From contig WRPF01000020.1 in assembly GCA_009773335.1 (NCBI GenBank), positions 1-46,301 of the forward strand: DNA of 46,301 nt, written 5' to 3'. The stretch is from Caulobacteraceae bacterium. GTDB taxonomy: Bacteria; Pseudomonadota; Alphaproteobacteria; Caulobacterales; Aquidulcibacteraceae. How positions within the stretch are numbered: the first letter of the stretch is position 1; each line of letters begins with the position of its first letter. Both the position numbers and the translations under genes were made by a program. Below the pieces are notes generated by a model. It had not been told where the DNA came from and ran no database searches. It saw only the letters and a program-made list of their open reading frames with translations. This document shows positions 26,020 to 35,122 of this stretch, one piece after another.

Positions 26020-26586
26020 TCAGTCCTCACCCTCCCCCCAAGAACCATTTGGGCGGGGAGGGTCGACGGCGTAGCCGTCGGGGTGGGGGGCGGCGCGGAG
26101 AGCGCGTATCTGCGAGACCACGTGATCCAGCCGACCCCACACATCCCTGTTCGAGACACGCAACAAGCGGAACTTCATCGCCATTGCATCGGTGTCCTTT
26201 TTTGCATCGTTCAATCGAACGTCATCGATCAACTCATGCACGACGCCGTCCACCTCTATGAGAATGCGCGCCGAATAGTCACCAAAGTCGTAGACGAACC
26301 TGCCCAGCGCGCACTGCCGCCTGAAATTCGCGCCTTCGCGGTTCAGAGCGCGAAGCGCCTTCCATAGCCTGGCTTCAGAAGTGGTTGGTTCGGCGCGCAG
26401 GCGACGCGATCGTGCCGTCACGCGCGGCAAGTCTTTCTGACGCAACGCGTCGTGCGGCGCCCAGCTCGTGGCAGCGCGCGACTGCGATGGTTTGCGCGCC
26501 TTGATCGGAGCGGCGCCCGGCGCGGGCCCCCCACCCCCTGCCCCCTCCCCACAAGGGGGAGGGGAAGCACCAGAGTCGTTTGTCAT
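26020..26586 (-). CDS. DUF559 endonuclease-like protein with repeat-encoded ends
   Basis: 188 residues. The core (about 60-165) is the DUF559/Vsr-like fold: TTSEARLWKALRALNREGANFRRQ, RFVYDFGDYSARILIEVDG with the acidic pair expected at the nuclease site, then DTDAMAMKFRLLRVSNRDVW. The ATG at 26586 has GGAG six bases upstream. Residues 5-27 (rich in Gly and Pro) are coded by the palindrome at 26542-26564 and its flank. The last 22 residues (APHPDGYAVDPPRPNGSWGEGED) are coded by the repeat at 26027-26090. The stop lies three bases before glyS. DUF559 proteins are predicted nucleases of unknown biological role, often next to such repeats. Confidence 0.85.
   Translation of the reverse strand: MTNDSGASPPPCGEGAGGGGPAPGAAPIKARKPSQSRAATSWAPHDALRQKDLPRVTARSRRLRAEPTTSEARLWKALRALNREGANFRRQCALGRFVYDFGDYSARILIEVDGVVHELIDDVRLNDAKKDTDAMAMKFRLLRVSNRDVWGRLDHVVSQIRALRAAPHPDGYAVDPPRPNGSWGEGED
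26027..26092. repeat. GC-rich palindromic repeat at the 3-prime end of the DUF559 gene
   Basis: An imperfect hairpin (ACCCTCCCC... at 26029 with ...GGGGAGGGT ending near 26063) is followed by a perfect 7-bp palindrome CGACGGC-GTA-GCCGTCG (26064-26080) and a G-run. This combination is a common intergenic repeat in alphaproteobacterial genomes. Here it is read through by the DUF559 frame. Confidence 0.75.
26533..26564. repeat. GC-rich palindromic repeat at the 5-prime end of the DUF559 gene
   Basis: A perfect 9-bp stem of C and G runs (26542-26550 with 26556-26564, loop ACAAG) follows a C-rich stretch. It differs in sequence from the repeat at the other end. It lies inside the first codons of the DUF559 gene and could fold strongly as RNA or form G-quadruplex structure. 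Confidence 0.75.
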
Positions 26587-26667
26587 CAGGCGCTCCGATT
26601 AACGACCGCAGCGCAGCATGACCAGACCCGCGCTGGACGGCGGCGCGGGCGGCGCTAGGGTCGCCCC

Positions 26668-27330
26668 ATGAGCCACGCCTTCGACTTCTACTTCTCCTTC
26701 CGCAGCCCCTACTCCTACCTCGCGACCCCGATGGTGGCGAAGCTGATGGAGCGCTACCCGATCGAGCCGCGCCTGAAGGTGGTCATGCCCATCGCGGTGC
26801 GGATTCCGGGTTTCTTCAAGCAGGTGAACCCGCTCTGGCCGCCCTACCTTGCCCGCGACACCTACCGGATCAGCCAGATGCACGGCATCCCGTACCGCTG
26901 GCCCCGGCCGGACCCCGTGGTCATGGATATTTCCACCGGCGAGGTGCCCGCCGCCCAGCCCTATATCCACAGGATATGCCGCCTCGGCGCCGCCGCGAGC
27001 CGGGCCGGCAAGGGCTTCGCCTTCGCCACGCACGCGGCGCGCGCGATCTGGTCCGGCGAGGTGGAGAACTGGCACGAGGGCGACCATCTGGCGAAGGCGG
27101 CGAGCGCCGCCGGTCTCGATCTCGCGCAGCTGGAACGGACGATCGCCGATCACGCCGAAGACCTCGACGCCGAGATCGCCGCCAACGAAGCCGGGCAGAA
27201 ATCCGCGGGCCACTGGGGCGTGCCGCTCTTCGTCTACAACGACGAACCCTTCTTCGGTCAGGACCGGCTCGACCACTTGATCTGGCGCATGAAGCAGAAC
27301 GGGCTCGTCGCCCATGATGGGCGCGACTGA
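26668..27330 (+). CDS. 2-hydroxychromene-2-carboxylate isomerase family (kappa-class GST / DsbA-like fold)
   Basis: 220 residues. The thioredoxin-like N-terminus FDFYFSFRSPYSYLA carries the Ser (S10 or S13) that activates glutathione in the family. The C-terminal part closes the fold with SAGHWGVPLFVYNDEPFFGQDRLDHL, including the WGVP cis-proline motif. Family members isomerise a naphthalene-pathway intermediate or act as kappa GSTs; no ring-cleavage genes are near, so a general GSH-dependent role is more likely. It is followed 24 bases later by the SDR gene on the same strand. Confidence 0.88.
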   Translation: MSHAFDFYFSFRSPYSYLATPMVAKLMERYPIEPRLKVVMPIAVRIPGFFKQVNPLWPPYLARDTYRISQMHGIPYRWPRPDPVVMDISTGEVPAAQPYIHRICRLGAAASRAGKGFAFATHAARAIWSGEVENWHEGDHLAKAASAAGLDLAQLERTIADHAEDLDAEIAANEAGQKSAGHWGVPLFVYNDEPFFGQDRLDHLIWRMKQNGLVAHDGRD

Positions 27331-27354
27331 CAACGACAAAAGCGGGAGAGAACG

Positions 27355-28131
27355 ATGTCGGAACTTGCGGGGCGCGTCGCGCTCGTCACCGGCGGCGCGC
27401 GCGGCATCGGGGCGGCGGCGGCGAAGGCGCTCGCGGACAAGGGCGCCAAGGTGCTCGTCACCGACATCATCGACGGGACCGAAACCGCCGCGAAGATCGG
27501 CGGCGCGTATTTCAGGCATGACGTCACGGTGGAGGCCGAGTGGGTCGCGGCCGTGGCGGAAGCAAAGCGGGTGTTCGGCGGTCTCGACATCCTCGTGAAC
27601 AACGCCGGCATCTTCGCGATCGCGCCGATCGTGGCGATGTCGCTCGAGGATTTCCGCCGCATGCAGCAGATCAACGTCGAGGGCGTGTTCCTCGGCATGA
27701 AGCACGCGATCCCCGCCATCGCCGAGCGCGCGCAGAAGTGGGACGGCGGCGGCGCCATCGTGAATCTTTCGTCCGTCGCCGGCATCAACGGTTCGGCGCT
27801 CGTCAGCGCCTATTGCGCATCGAAAGGCGCGGTGCGGCTGATGACCAAGGCGGTCGCGCTTGAAGTCGCGCCGATGAAGATCCGCGTGAACTCCGTGCAT
27901 CCCGGCATCATCGACACGACGATGGGATCACAACTCGTCGAGGATTTCGCCGCCACCGGCGCCATCGGCGGCGCCAACGAAACGCGCACGCAGCTTGCGG
28001 CGCGCCACCCGCTCGGCCATTTCGGCCGCGACGTCGACGTGGCGAACATGATCGCGTTCCTCGCCTCGGACGCGGCGGCTTTCTCCACTGGCGGGGAGTA
28101 TCTCGTCGACGGCGGGCTGACGGCGGGGTGA
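27355..28131 (+). CDS. Short-chain dehydrogenase/reductase (classical SDR)
   Basis: 258 residues. Cofactor motif TGGARGIG (12-19), NNAG (about 82-85), catalytic Ser in NLSSVAG and Y-x-x-x-K in YCASKGAV. The Asp at the end of strand 2 (VTDIID) favours NAD(H) over NADP(H). Ends EYLVDGGLTAG, as usual in SDRs. A GGGAGAG site precedes the ATG. It forms a two-gene unit with the isomerase, so both may act on one ketone or aromatic substrate, but this is inference. It converges with the DUF5615 gene. Confidence 0.92.
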   Translation: MSELAGRVALVTGGARGIGAAAAKALADKGAKVLVTDIIDGTETAAKIGGAYFRHDVTVEAEWVAAVAEAKRVFGGLDILVNNAGIFAIAPIVAMSLEDFRRMQQINVEGVFLGMKHAIPAIAERAQKWDGGGAIVNLSSVAGINGSALVSAYCASKGAVRLMTKAVALEVAPMKIRVNSVHPGIIDTTMGSQLVEDFAATGAIGGANETRTQLAARHPLGHFGRDVDVANMIAFLASDAAAFSTGGEYLVDGGLTAG

Positions 28132-28156
28132 CGAAGGGGGGCTGAGCCGCGAAAGG

Positions 28157-28519
28157 TCAGCGGAGCCGTCTCGCGCGGATTGCGTCCTTGGAAATGACAA
28201 CGAACCTGTCCTGCGCGCGGGCCAGGAGCCCGACGGCATGGGCAAACAGTCGTTCTTCGCGTTCTCGCCGGCTCATGCCCTCCAGGACCAGATGAATCAG
28301 CCCGGGCGGAGCGGGCAGCCGGTCACCGAAGATCAGCCGCCCGAAATCAAAATCCTCGGTCATCAGGATGCGGTCTTCCGCACATGCCAGGGCCAGAACG
28401 TCCTCATCCACCGCGTTTCGCGCGGCGTCCCACACGAACAGGACGTCCGCAAGCGGCGAGAAAATGGGCTCAACCAAGGTCCGGCTGACGCACTGGTCGA
28501 CGAGCAACCGGGCTGTCAC
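28157..28519 (-). CDS. DUF5615 PIN-like protein (probable toxin)
   Basis: 120 residues from GTG at 28519, overlapping the stop of the DUF433 gene (GTGA). PIN-like acidic positions are visible: LLVDQCVS near the start, DEDVLALACAEDRILMTEDFDFG in the middle. DUF5615 proteins are predicted Mut7-C/PIN-type ribonucleases and typically follow a DUF433 partner. Toxin activity here is inferred from fold and pairing. It is the second gene of the pair and converges with the SDR gene, 25 bp away. Confidence 0.85.
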   Translation of the reverse strand: MTARLLVDQCVSRTLVEPIFSPLADVLFVWDAARNAVDEDVLALACAEDRILMTEDFDFGRLIFGDRLPAPPGLIHLVLEGMSRREREERLFAHAVGLLARAQDRFVVISKDAIRARRLR

Positions 28520-28737
28520 ACCGCAACAAAGCCGTCAGTTCGCAGATGCTCGGCGGCATAAGCCATGGCGGCGCGCACATCGGCTGCCGTCAGCGGCGGA
28601 TAGCCGGCAAGCAGCTCCTCGACGGTCTCGCCGCTTGCTAGGTGGTCAAGCACAGCCTCAACGGTTATTCGCGTGCCAACAATGCAGGCTTTTCCGCCCA
28701 TAACCGCAGGGTCGAGTGAGATGCGTGGGTGAGACAT
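28516..28737 (-). CDS. DUF433 protein (probable antitoxin)
   Basis: 73 residues. The DUF433 signature is clear: RISLDPAVMGGKACIVGTRITVEAVLDHLASGETVEELLAGYPPLTAADVRAA, a small winged-helix-like domain. It precedes the DUF5615 gene with a four-base overlap, the usual antitoxin-first order, so it probably neutralises the PIN-like partner and may repress the pair. Upstream (28738-28786) is a relatively AT-rich 49-bp gap that should hold the promoter. Confidence 0.88.
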   Translation of the reverse strand: MSHPRISLDPAVMGGKACIVGTRITVEAVLDHLASGETVEELLAGYPPLTAADVRAAMAYAAEHLRTDGFVAV

Positions 28738-28786
28738 ATTTCAGCCTACCAAATTTCGGCCCTATGTTAAAGCGCCGCCTTGCAAG

Positions 28787-29656
28787 TCACGCTGCCTGCC
28801 CCGCCGCCCACGCCTCCGCGCATCCCTTCGCGAGCGTGCGCACGCGGGCGATGAAGCTCTGGCGCTCGGTCGGTGAAACCACGCCGCGCGCGTCGAGCAG
28901 GTTGAAGAGGTGGCTCGCCTTCAGCGTGTAGTCGAACGCCGGCAGCACGCATTTCTCTTCGAGCAGTTTCGTCGCCTGTTTCTCGGCGTCCTCGAACCAG
29001 CGCAGCACCATCTCGGGATCGCTGAGTTCGAAGTTGAAGCGCGACTGCTGCTTCTCGTTCTCGAGGAAAATGTCGCCGTAGGTGAGCGGGTGGGCGCTGT
29101 CGGGCGCGTTGAACGGCATGTCGTAGACGCGGTCATGGCCGAGCACGTACATGGCGAGCCGTTCGAGGCCGTAGGTTAGTTCGCCCGACACCGGGCGCAC
29201 ATCGAGGCCGCCGACCTGCTGGAAGTAGGTGTACTGGCTCACCTCCATCCCGTCGCACCACACCTCCCAGCCGAGGCCCCAGGCGCCCACGGTCGGGTTC
29301 TCCCAGTCGTCTTCCACGAAGCGGATGTCGTGCAGCAGCGGATCGAGGCCGATGGCCTTGAGCGAACCGAGATAGAGATCCTGCAGGTCCGGCGGGTTCG
29401 GCTTCAGGATCACCTGGAACTGGTAATAGTGCTGCAGGCGATTGGGGTTTTCCCCGTAGCGCCCGTCCTTCGGCCGCCGCGACGGCTGCACATAGGCCGC
29501 CCGCCAGGGCTTGGGGCCAAGCGCGCGCAGCGTCGTCGCCGGATGCAGCGTTCCCGCGCCGACCTGCTCGTCATAGGGCTGCAGGATAGCGCAGCCCTGC
29601 GCGGCCCAATAGCTCTGGAGGGTGAGGATGATGTCCTGGAAGCAGCGGATGGTCAT
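28787..29656 (-). CDS. glyQ: Glycyl-tRNA synthetase alpha subunit
   Basis: 289 residues. Class II catalytic subunit that activates glycine. Diagnostic stretches are [42 protein letters not shown]-type sequence, [32 protein letters not shown] and [10 protein letters not shown]. Its partner glyS is on the same strand but 2.77 kb downstream, and two opposite-strand genes lie between, so the subunits are not in one transcript. Confidence 0.97.
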   Translation of the reverse strand: MTIRCFQDIILTLQSYWAAQGCAILQPYDEQVGAGTLHPATTLRALGPKPWRAAYVQPSRRPKDGRYGENPNRLQHYYQFQVILKPNPPDLQDLYLGSLKAIGLDPLLHDIRFVEDDWENPTVGAWGLGWEVWCDGMEVSQYTYFQQVGGLDVRPVSGELTYGLERLAMYVLGHDRVYDMPFNAPDSAHPLTYGDIFLENEKQQSRFNFELSDPEMVLRWFEDAEKQATKLLEEKCVLPAFDYTLKASHLFNLLDARGVVSPTERQSFIARVRTLAKGCAEAWAAGQAA

Positions 29657-29755
29657 GGGCGGGGCTTAATGGCCGTTGGCTGCGGCGCCAAGCGGGGTGG
29701 TAGGCGACTTCCTTGCAGCATGTTAATCTTGGTTTATCTGCAACGGGGGCCCGCC

Positions 29756-30517
29756 TTGACACACGCCACGGAAACACTCTCCGCCGCCCGCCCGCCGGAG
29801 CGCTGGACCGAGAAACCTACAGCCGACGCACGCTTCTACCTCGCCATGGTCGCGATCAGCGCGGCGCTCATCATCATCGGCTTTCTGCCGTCCTTCTACC
29901 TGAAGCCGATCATCAAGGCGCCGCCGCCGCTCTCCATGCTGACGATGACGCACGGTCTCGTTTTCACGGCGTGGCTGGGCCTCTTCGTCACGCAGGCGAC
30001 GCTCGTCGCGCGCAACAACCTCGCGCTGCACCGCCAGCTCGGCATGATGGGCGCGCTGCTGTTCGGCGCCATGATCACGCTCGGCGTCTCGACCGCGATT
30101 ACCGCGGGCCGTCTCGGCCATATTCCGCCCGGCGCGCCGCCACCGCTGGCCTTCATGGCGCTGCCGCTCATGGCGTTCACCGCGACGACGGCGCTCATCG
30201 CTCCGGCGATCTGGCTGCGTCGACGCAGCGACTGGCACAAGCGCCTGATGGTCGTCGCCCTGTTCACGATGACGGGGCCGGGCACGGGCAGGATCGCCAT
30301 CCCGATGGGCTTTGCGGCGCACGGGCACTGGATATCCATCGTCATCACCGAGCTGTTGCTCGCTGTCGCCATCGCGTGGGACCTCAGCACCCACAAGCGC
30401 GTGCATCCTGCCTATCTCTACGCCGCCGCGCTCCTGGCGGTGCTGCACGTAGCGCTCGCATGGGGATTCTCGAGCCCTGACTGGCTCGTGTTCGCCCGCG
30501 CGATCACGGCGGGCTAG
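29756..30517 (+). CDS. Seven-helix integral membrane protein
   Basis: 253 residues from TTG at 29756, preceded by GGGGG; an ATG at 29720 would add 12 residues but lacks a Shine-Dalgarno site. I count seven hydrophobic segments, roughly residues 29-51, 61-83, 95-116, 127-149, 157-178, 184-204 and 212-235. Histidines recur at the ends of helices ([24 protein letters not shown]), which recalls haem-binding or DUF2306-like membrane proteins, but I cannot assign a function. Divergent from glyQ, convergent with smpB (ends overlap by four bases). Confidence 0.75.
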   Translation: MTHATETLSAARPPERWTEKPTADARFYLAMVAISAALIIIGFLPSFYLKPIIKAPPPLSMLTMTHGLVFTAWLGLFVTQATLVARNNLALHRQLGMMGALLFGAMITLGVSTAITAGRLGHIPPGAPPPLAFMALPLMAFTATTALIAPAIWLRRRSDWHKRLMVVALFTMTGPGTGRIAIPMGFAAHGHWISIVITELLLAVAIAWDLSTHKRVHPAYLYAAALLAVLHVALAWGFSSPDWLVFARAITAG

Positions 30518-30957
30518 CCGCGGTCTTTCATCAGCCGCGCCTGATCGCGCTTCCAGTCGCGATCCTTGGACGCCTCGCGCTTGTCGTGGGCCTTCTTGCC
30601 TCGCGCGAGGGCGATCTCGAGCTTCGCGATGCCGCGGTCGTTGAAATACATCTTCAGCGGTATGACGGTGCGGCCTTCGCGTTCCACGGCGCCCTTGAGC
30701 TTGTTCAGCTGGCGCTTGTTGACCAGCAGCTTCCGGGCCCGGCGCGGCTCGTGGTTGAACTGCGCCGCCGGCGCGTACACGGGGATATAGCTGTTGATCA
30801 GGAAAAGCTCGCCGCGCTCGGCGCTCGCGTAGCTCTCGGCGATGTTCGCACGCCCCTCGCGCAGCGCCTTCACTTCCGTGCCGGTGAGCACGATGCCCGC
30901 TTCAAGCGTTTCCTCGATCAGGTAATCGAAGCGCGCGCGCCGGTGTTCGGAGATCAT
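30514..30957 (-). CDS. smpB: SsrA-binding protein SmpB
   Basis: 147 residues from ATG at 30957 ([16 protein letters not shown]). It binds tmRNA and brings it to stalled ribosomes. Motifs: [83 protein letters not shown], and a basic C-terminal tail. The ATG lies two bases after the dapA stop, so it is coupled to dapA. I found no ssrA gene in the window. Confidence 0.96.
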   Translation of the reverse strand: MISEHRRARFDYLIEETLEAGIVLTGTEVKALREGRANIAESYASAERGELFLINSYIPVYAPAAQFNHEPRRARKLLVNKRQLNKLKGAVEREGRTVIPLKMYFNDRGIAKLEIALARGKKAHDKREASKDRDWKRDQARLMKDRG

Positions 30958-30959
30958 CT

Positions 30960-31841
30960 TCACAGGAGGCCCGCAATCTTCATCGCCGCATCGATGGCCG
31001 CACGGGTCGCCGCGCTCACGGGCACCAGCGGCAGACGCGAGTCCTCGGAACAGATACCCAGCTTCGCGAGCGCGTACTTCGTCGGCGCGGGGCTTGGCTC
31101 CAGGAACAGCGCCTTGTGCAGCGCGGACAGACGCAGGTCGATGTCGAGCGCGCTGCCGAAATCGCCCGCAAGGCAGCACTGCTGCAGGCGCGCGCACAGC
31201 TCCGGCGCGACGTTCGCCGTCACCGAGATGCAGCCCTGGCCGCCCTGCGCGTTGAAGCCAACAGCCGATTCGTCATTCCCGGAGAACAGCGCAAAGCCGG
31301 GGCCGCAATCGATCCGCTGGCGCGTCGCACGATCGATCGCGCCCGACGCGTCCTTGTGCCCGACGATGTTGGGATGCTTTGCGAGCGTCGCCACCGTGTC
31401 GGGAAGCAGATCCACCGCCGTGCGGCCGGGCACGTTGTAGAGGATGATCGGCAGTTCCACGGCGTCTGCGATCGCCGTGTAATGAGCGATGAGGCCAGGC
31501 TGCTGTGGGCGGTTGTAGTAGGGTGTGACCACCAGCGCCGCATCCGCGCCGGCCTCCTTGGCATGGCGGGTCAGGGCGATCGTCTTTGCGGTGTCGTTCG
31601 AGCCCGTCCCGGCCACGACCGGAACCCGGCCCTTCGCCGTTTCCACGCAGAGCGAGATCACCCGCTTCTGCTCCTCGACCGAGAGCGTCGGCGCCTCCCC
31701 GGTCGTGCCATTCGGAACCAGCCCGTGGATGCCCGAGACGATCTGTCGTTCGATGACCGAAACGAAAGCAGCCTCGTCCACCTTTCCGTCACGAAATGGG
31801 GTAACGAGTGCCGTGTAAGCGCCGGAAAAGTGGGAAGTCAT
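30960..31841 (-). CDS. dapA: 4-hydroxy-tetrahydrodipicolinate synthase
   Basis: 293 residues from ATG at 31841 ([16 protein letters not shown]), the usual DapA length; the open frame upstream is not coding. It condenses pyruvate with aspartate semialdehyde in lysine and diaminopimelate synthesis. The Schiff-base lysine is K163 (VGHKDASG), with Y135 (LYNVPGRT) and T46-T47 ([10 protein letters not shown]) forming the proton relay. It is divergent from slt (123 bp between) and followed at once by smpB. It shares its substrate with Hom, encoded 20 kb away. Confidence 0.96.
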   Translation of the reverse strand: MTSHFSGAYTALVTPFRDGKVDEAAFVSVIERQIVSGIHGLVPNGTTGEAPTLSVEEQKRVISLCVETAKGRVPVVAGTGSNDTAKTIALTRHAKEAGADAALVVTPYYNRPQQPGLIAHYTAIADAVELPIILYNVPGRTAVDLLPDTVATLAKHPNIVGHKDASGAIDRATRQRIDCGPGFALFSGNDESAVGFNAQGGQGCISVTANVAPELCARLQQCCLAGDFGSALDIDLRLSALHKALFLEPSPAPTKYALAKLGICSEDSRLPLVPVSAATRAAIDAAMKIAGLL

Positions 31842-31964
31842 TGGGGGCCCAGGAAACTGGCGAGTTGGGTGACCGACAATCTGGCGCCGGCATCTCAGGC
31901 ACGTGATTTGCCGAGCGGAGTCAGATAGGGCGTACCGGACCAGGTTTGCAAGCGGAGGCGACGG

Positions 31965-34160
31965 ATGGCGAAGCACAGGTTCCAGGGGCTGGCGAGCGCG
32001 CTCGCGGCGACTCTGCTCCTCGCCGGAAGCGCGGTGAGCGCCCAGGAGGGTTATGTCACGCCGTACCCGCCGTCAGGCGCTACCCCCACCGCCGTCGCTG
32101 TCCCCGCCGCCGCCCCGCCGACGGGGATATCCACACAAATTCCGCCCCAGATTTCGGCGCAGAGCCCGCCGCAGGTTCCCGTCCTGCCGACGCCGCAGCC
32201 GGCTGCGCCGATCATTCCGGCGGGCGGCGTGTCCACGCCGCTTCCGCCGGCGGCCGAAATCGCGCGCCTGCGCCTTGGCGTGGCGTCCGCCGACAGCGGC
32301 GACTGGGTCGGCGTGCGCAACGCGCGCGCCGCCGCCGCCGATCCTCTGGTGCGCAAGATCCTGCAGTGGCGCATCGCCAGCGACATGGCCGCACCCGCGA
32401 GCTTCGAGGAAATCCGCACCGCACTCGACCAGCTGCCGAACTGGCCCGGGCGCGAGACCATGCGCCGGCGCGCCGAACAACAAATTTTCGACTCCGCGCT
32501 CACCTTCAACCAGCGCGCCGCATGGCTGCAGGCGGGCGGACCGACCTCCGGCGACGGCAAGGTGGCGCTCGCGCAATCGCTGCGCGCCATCGGCGACACG
32601 GCGCAGGCGACATCCATCATCAGCCAGACCTGGCGGGAAAACATCCTCACCCCGCGCGCGGAATCCATCGCGCTGATGGAGTTTTCCTCGAACCTCACCG
32701 CCGCTGACCACGCCGCCCGCGTCGACTGGGCGCTCTGGCGCGACGACCGCGCGACCGCGAACCGTCTCATGGCCCGCCTTGGCGCCGAGGATCGCCTCGT
32801 CGCACAGGCGCGCATCGCGTTGCAGACCCGCCCACGCAAGGGACTTCAGGCGGCGGTCGACCGCGTGCCATCCTCACGCAGCGAAGATCCGGGCCTGCTC
32901 TACGACCGCGTCCGCTACATCCGTCGCGACGGCCGCCCGGAAGACGCCATGCCGATCGCGGCGCGCATCTCGCCCACGGCCGCCCCGATGGCCGGGCGCG
33001 AAGCGCTGTTCAAGGAACGCAGACTTTACGTGCCGCGCGCGCTCAAGGCCGGCAACCGCGCACGCGCCTACGCGCTGGTCGCCGAAAACGGACTTTCATC
33101 GGGCGAATCCTTCGCCGATGCGGAATGGCTGGCGGGTTGGCTCGCGCTGCGCTTCACCCGTGACACAGCGGCTGCGGACCGCCACTTCGCGCGCCTCGAT
33201 GCAAACGTCTCGGCGCCTGTATCCAAGGCGCGTGCGCTCTACTGGCGCGCGATGTCGCAGAAGGCGCTAAATCAGGACGCGGCGGCACAGGCGGCGCTCG
33301 CGGACGCGGCGAAACTCAACTTCACTTACTACGGCCAGATCGCGGCCTCGAAGATCGAGCGCACGCCCGTGTTGTCGTTCGGCGAGCGCTCCCTCGTGAC
33401 GCAGGCGGCGCGCGCCGAGTTCGAATCGCGGGAAGTGGTTCGCGCCCTGAAGCTGATGGCCGAAGTCGGCGACCAGCGCGACTTCGAGTCGATCGCCTTC
33501 TTCCTCGACGACCAGCTCACCACCCCGCTTGAGCACGAGATGCTGGCGCTGATCGCGCGCGAACGCAGCTATACACGCACCGCCGTGCGCAGCGCGAAAG
33601 CAGGGATGCGACGCGGCATCATCGCGCCCGACGCCGCCTATCCGCTGCTGGATCTGCCCGCAGACGCCCGCAAGCCCGGCCGCCCGGAACCCGCGCTCAT
33701 CCTCGCCATCACCCGTCAGGAAAGCGAGTTCGACTCACGCGCGCACTCCAGCGCTGGCGCGCGTGGGCTGATGCAGCTGATGCCGGCCACCGCACGCATC
33801 ACCGCGCGCACGGAGGGCCTGCCCTACCAGCCGAACTGGCTGGTGGACGATCCGTCCTACAACATCACGCTCGGCGCCGCGTACCTGCAGCAGCTTCTCG
33901 AACAGTGGAACGGCTCCTACGTCCTCACCATCGCGTCCTACAATGCAGGCCCCGGCCGCCCCCGAGAATGGATCGGCGACTGGGGAGATCCCCGTGCATC
34001 CGGGGCGGATGTGGTGGACTGGGTCGAACTCATTCCATTCACCGAAACGCGCAACTACGTGCAGCGCGTGCTGGAGAACGTGCAGGTCTATCGCCACCGG
34101 ATCGCCGGCACGCCCGTGCCACTGCGCATCGAGCAGGACCTGCGGCGCGGCGGCTACTGA
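31965..34160 (+). CDS. slt: Soluble lytic murein transglycosylase
   Basis: 731 residues with a signal peptide (cleavage after VSAQ near residue 27), a Pro-rich linker (residues 33-95), a long alpha-superhelical region and a C-terminal SLT domain. The catalytic Glu is E586 in ITRQESEFDSRAHSSAGARGLMQLMP. NITLGAAYLQQLL, YVLTIASYNAGPGRPREWI and PFTETRNYVQRVLENVQVYR complete the goose-lysozyme-like fold. It cleaves peptidoglycan strands in the periplasm to anhydromuropeptides. GGAGG precedes the ATG. The last seven bases overlap the convergent dehydratase gene. Confidence 0.95.
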   Translation: MAKHRFQGLASALAATLLLAGSAVSAQEGYVTPYPPSGATPTAVAVPAAAPPTGISTQIPPQISAQSPPQVPVLPTPQPAAPIIPAGGVSTPLPPAAEIARLRLGVASADSGDWVGVRNARAAAADPLVRKILQWRIASDMAAPASFEEIRTALDQLPNWPGRETMRRRAEQQIFDSALTFNQRAAWLQAGGPTSGDGKVALAQSLRAIGDTAQATSIISQTWRENILTPRAESIALMEFSSNLTAADHAARVDWALWRDDRATANRLMARLGAEDRLVAQARIALQTRPRKGLQAAVDRVPSSRSEDPGLLYDRVRYIRRDGRPEDAMPIAARISPTAAPMAGREALFKERRLYVPRALKAGNRARAYALVAENGLSSGESFADAEWLAGWLALRFTRDTAAADRHFARLDANVSAPVSKARALYWRAMSQKALNQDAAAQAALADAAKLNFTYYGQIAASKIERTPVLSFGERSLVTQAARAEFESREVVRALKLMAEVGDQRDFESIAFFLDDQLTTPLEHEMLALIARERSYTRTAVRSAKAGMRRGIIAPDAAYPLLDLPADARKPGRPEPALILAITRQESEFDSRAHSSAGARGLMQLMPATARITARTEGLPYQPNWLVDDPSYNITLGAAYLQQLLEQWNGSYVLTIASYNAGPGRPREWIGDWGDPRASGADVVDWVELIPFTETRNYVQRVLENVQVYRHRIAGTPVPLRIEQDLRRGGY

Positions 34161-35122
34161 CCGGAAATCACGCGCGCGAAGAGGTCCGGATCGACGTTGC
34201 CGCCGCTGGCGATGACGCCGACCCGTGCGCCTTTCACGTCGATCTTGCCTGACAGCGCCGCCGCGAGCGCAACCGCGCCGCCCGGTTCCAGCACAAGCTT
34301 GAACTCGCGGAACGCAACCCGCATCGCTTCCTCCACGGCAGCGTCCGAGATCGCCAGCGCACCCGCAAACTTCTCGCGACCGATCGCGAACGGCAGCACG
34401 CCCATCCGGTCGGACAGCAGCGCGTCGCAGAAGGAACGCACGCCCGGCGTATTCACCTCGCGCTGACCCGACGCCAGCGAGCGCACGACATCGTCGTGAC
34501 CTTCCGGCTCCACCGCGTAGACGCGCACGCCGGGAAAGCGCGCCGTCAGCGCCAGCGCCACGCCGGAGGCGAGACCGCCGCCACTTGAAGGCACGAACGC
34601 AACGTCGAGCCCGTCCACATCGTCGGCAAGCTCAAGTCCCGTCGTGCCCTGCCCGGCGATGACGAACGGATCGTCAAACGGCTTCACCAGCGCCAGACCA
34701 CGTTCGGCGACGATCTTCGCGCCGATGGCTTCGCGGTCCTCCGAAACACGATCATACAGCACCACTTCGCCGCCGAGCGCGCGGGTGTTGTCCACCTTCA
34801 CGCGCGGCGCGTCTGACGGCATGACGATCACCGCCGCGAGACCGAATTCGCGCGCGGCGCCGGCGACCGCCTGCGCATGATTGCCCGAAGAAAACGCGAG
34901 CACGCCGTTCCTGCGCTCCTCCGGCGTGAAGCTCGCGATGCGGTTGAAGGCGCCGCGCGCCTTGAACGCGCCGAAGCGCTGAAGACTTTCGGCCTTCAGG
35001 AAAAGCCGGCCGCCAATGCGCGCATCGACGACCTCGTTGGTCAGCACCGGCGTCCGTTTGACGTAGGGCGCGATACGCACACGGGCGGCTTCGATGTCGG
35101 CGATGGTCGGCGGTGTCATCAT
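34154..35122 (-). CDS. Threonine/serine dehydratase family (PLP fold type II)
   Basis: 322 residues. PLP lysine K54 in RFGAFKARGAFN, SSGNHAQAVA substrate loop, PSSGGGLASG phosphate-binding loop (about 176-185) and ASGGNVD near the end. There is no C-terminal ACT-like regulatory domain, so it belongs with catabolic threonine ammonia-lyase, serine racemase or 3-hydroxyaspartate dehydratase rather than IlvA; the sequence does not decide which. Its ATG overlaps the hrpB stop (ATGA, 35119-35122), making a two-gene unit. Confidence 0.88.
   Translation of the reverse strand: MMTPPTIADIEAARVRIAPYVKRTPVLTNEVVDARIGGRLFLKAESLQRFGAFKARGAFNRIASFTPEERRNGVLAFSSGNHAQAVAGAAREFGLAAVIVMPSDAPRVKVDNTRALGGEVVLYDRVSEDREAIGAKIVAERGLALVKPFDDPFVIAGQGTTGLELADDVDGLDVAFVPSSGGGLASGVALALTARFPGVRVYAVEPEGHDDVVRSLASGQREVNTPGVRSFCDALLSDRMGVLPFAIGREKFAGALAISDAAVEEAMRVAFREFKLVLEPGGAVALAAALSGKIDVKGARVGVIASGGNVDPDLFARVISGQ

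Noticed and set aside
28738-31000. Search for tRNA or ssrA genes near glyQ and smpB
   Set aside because: No cloverleaf, T-loop GTTCRANNC with matching stems, or tmRNA tag sequence was found.
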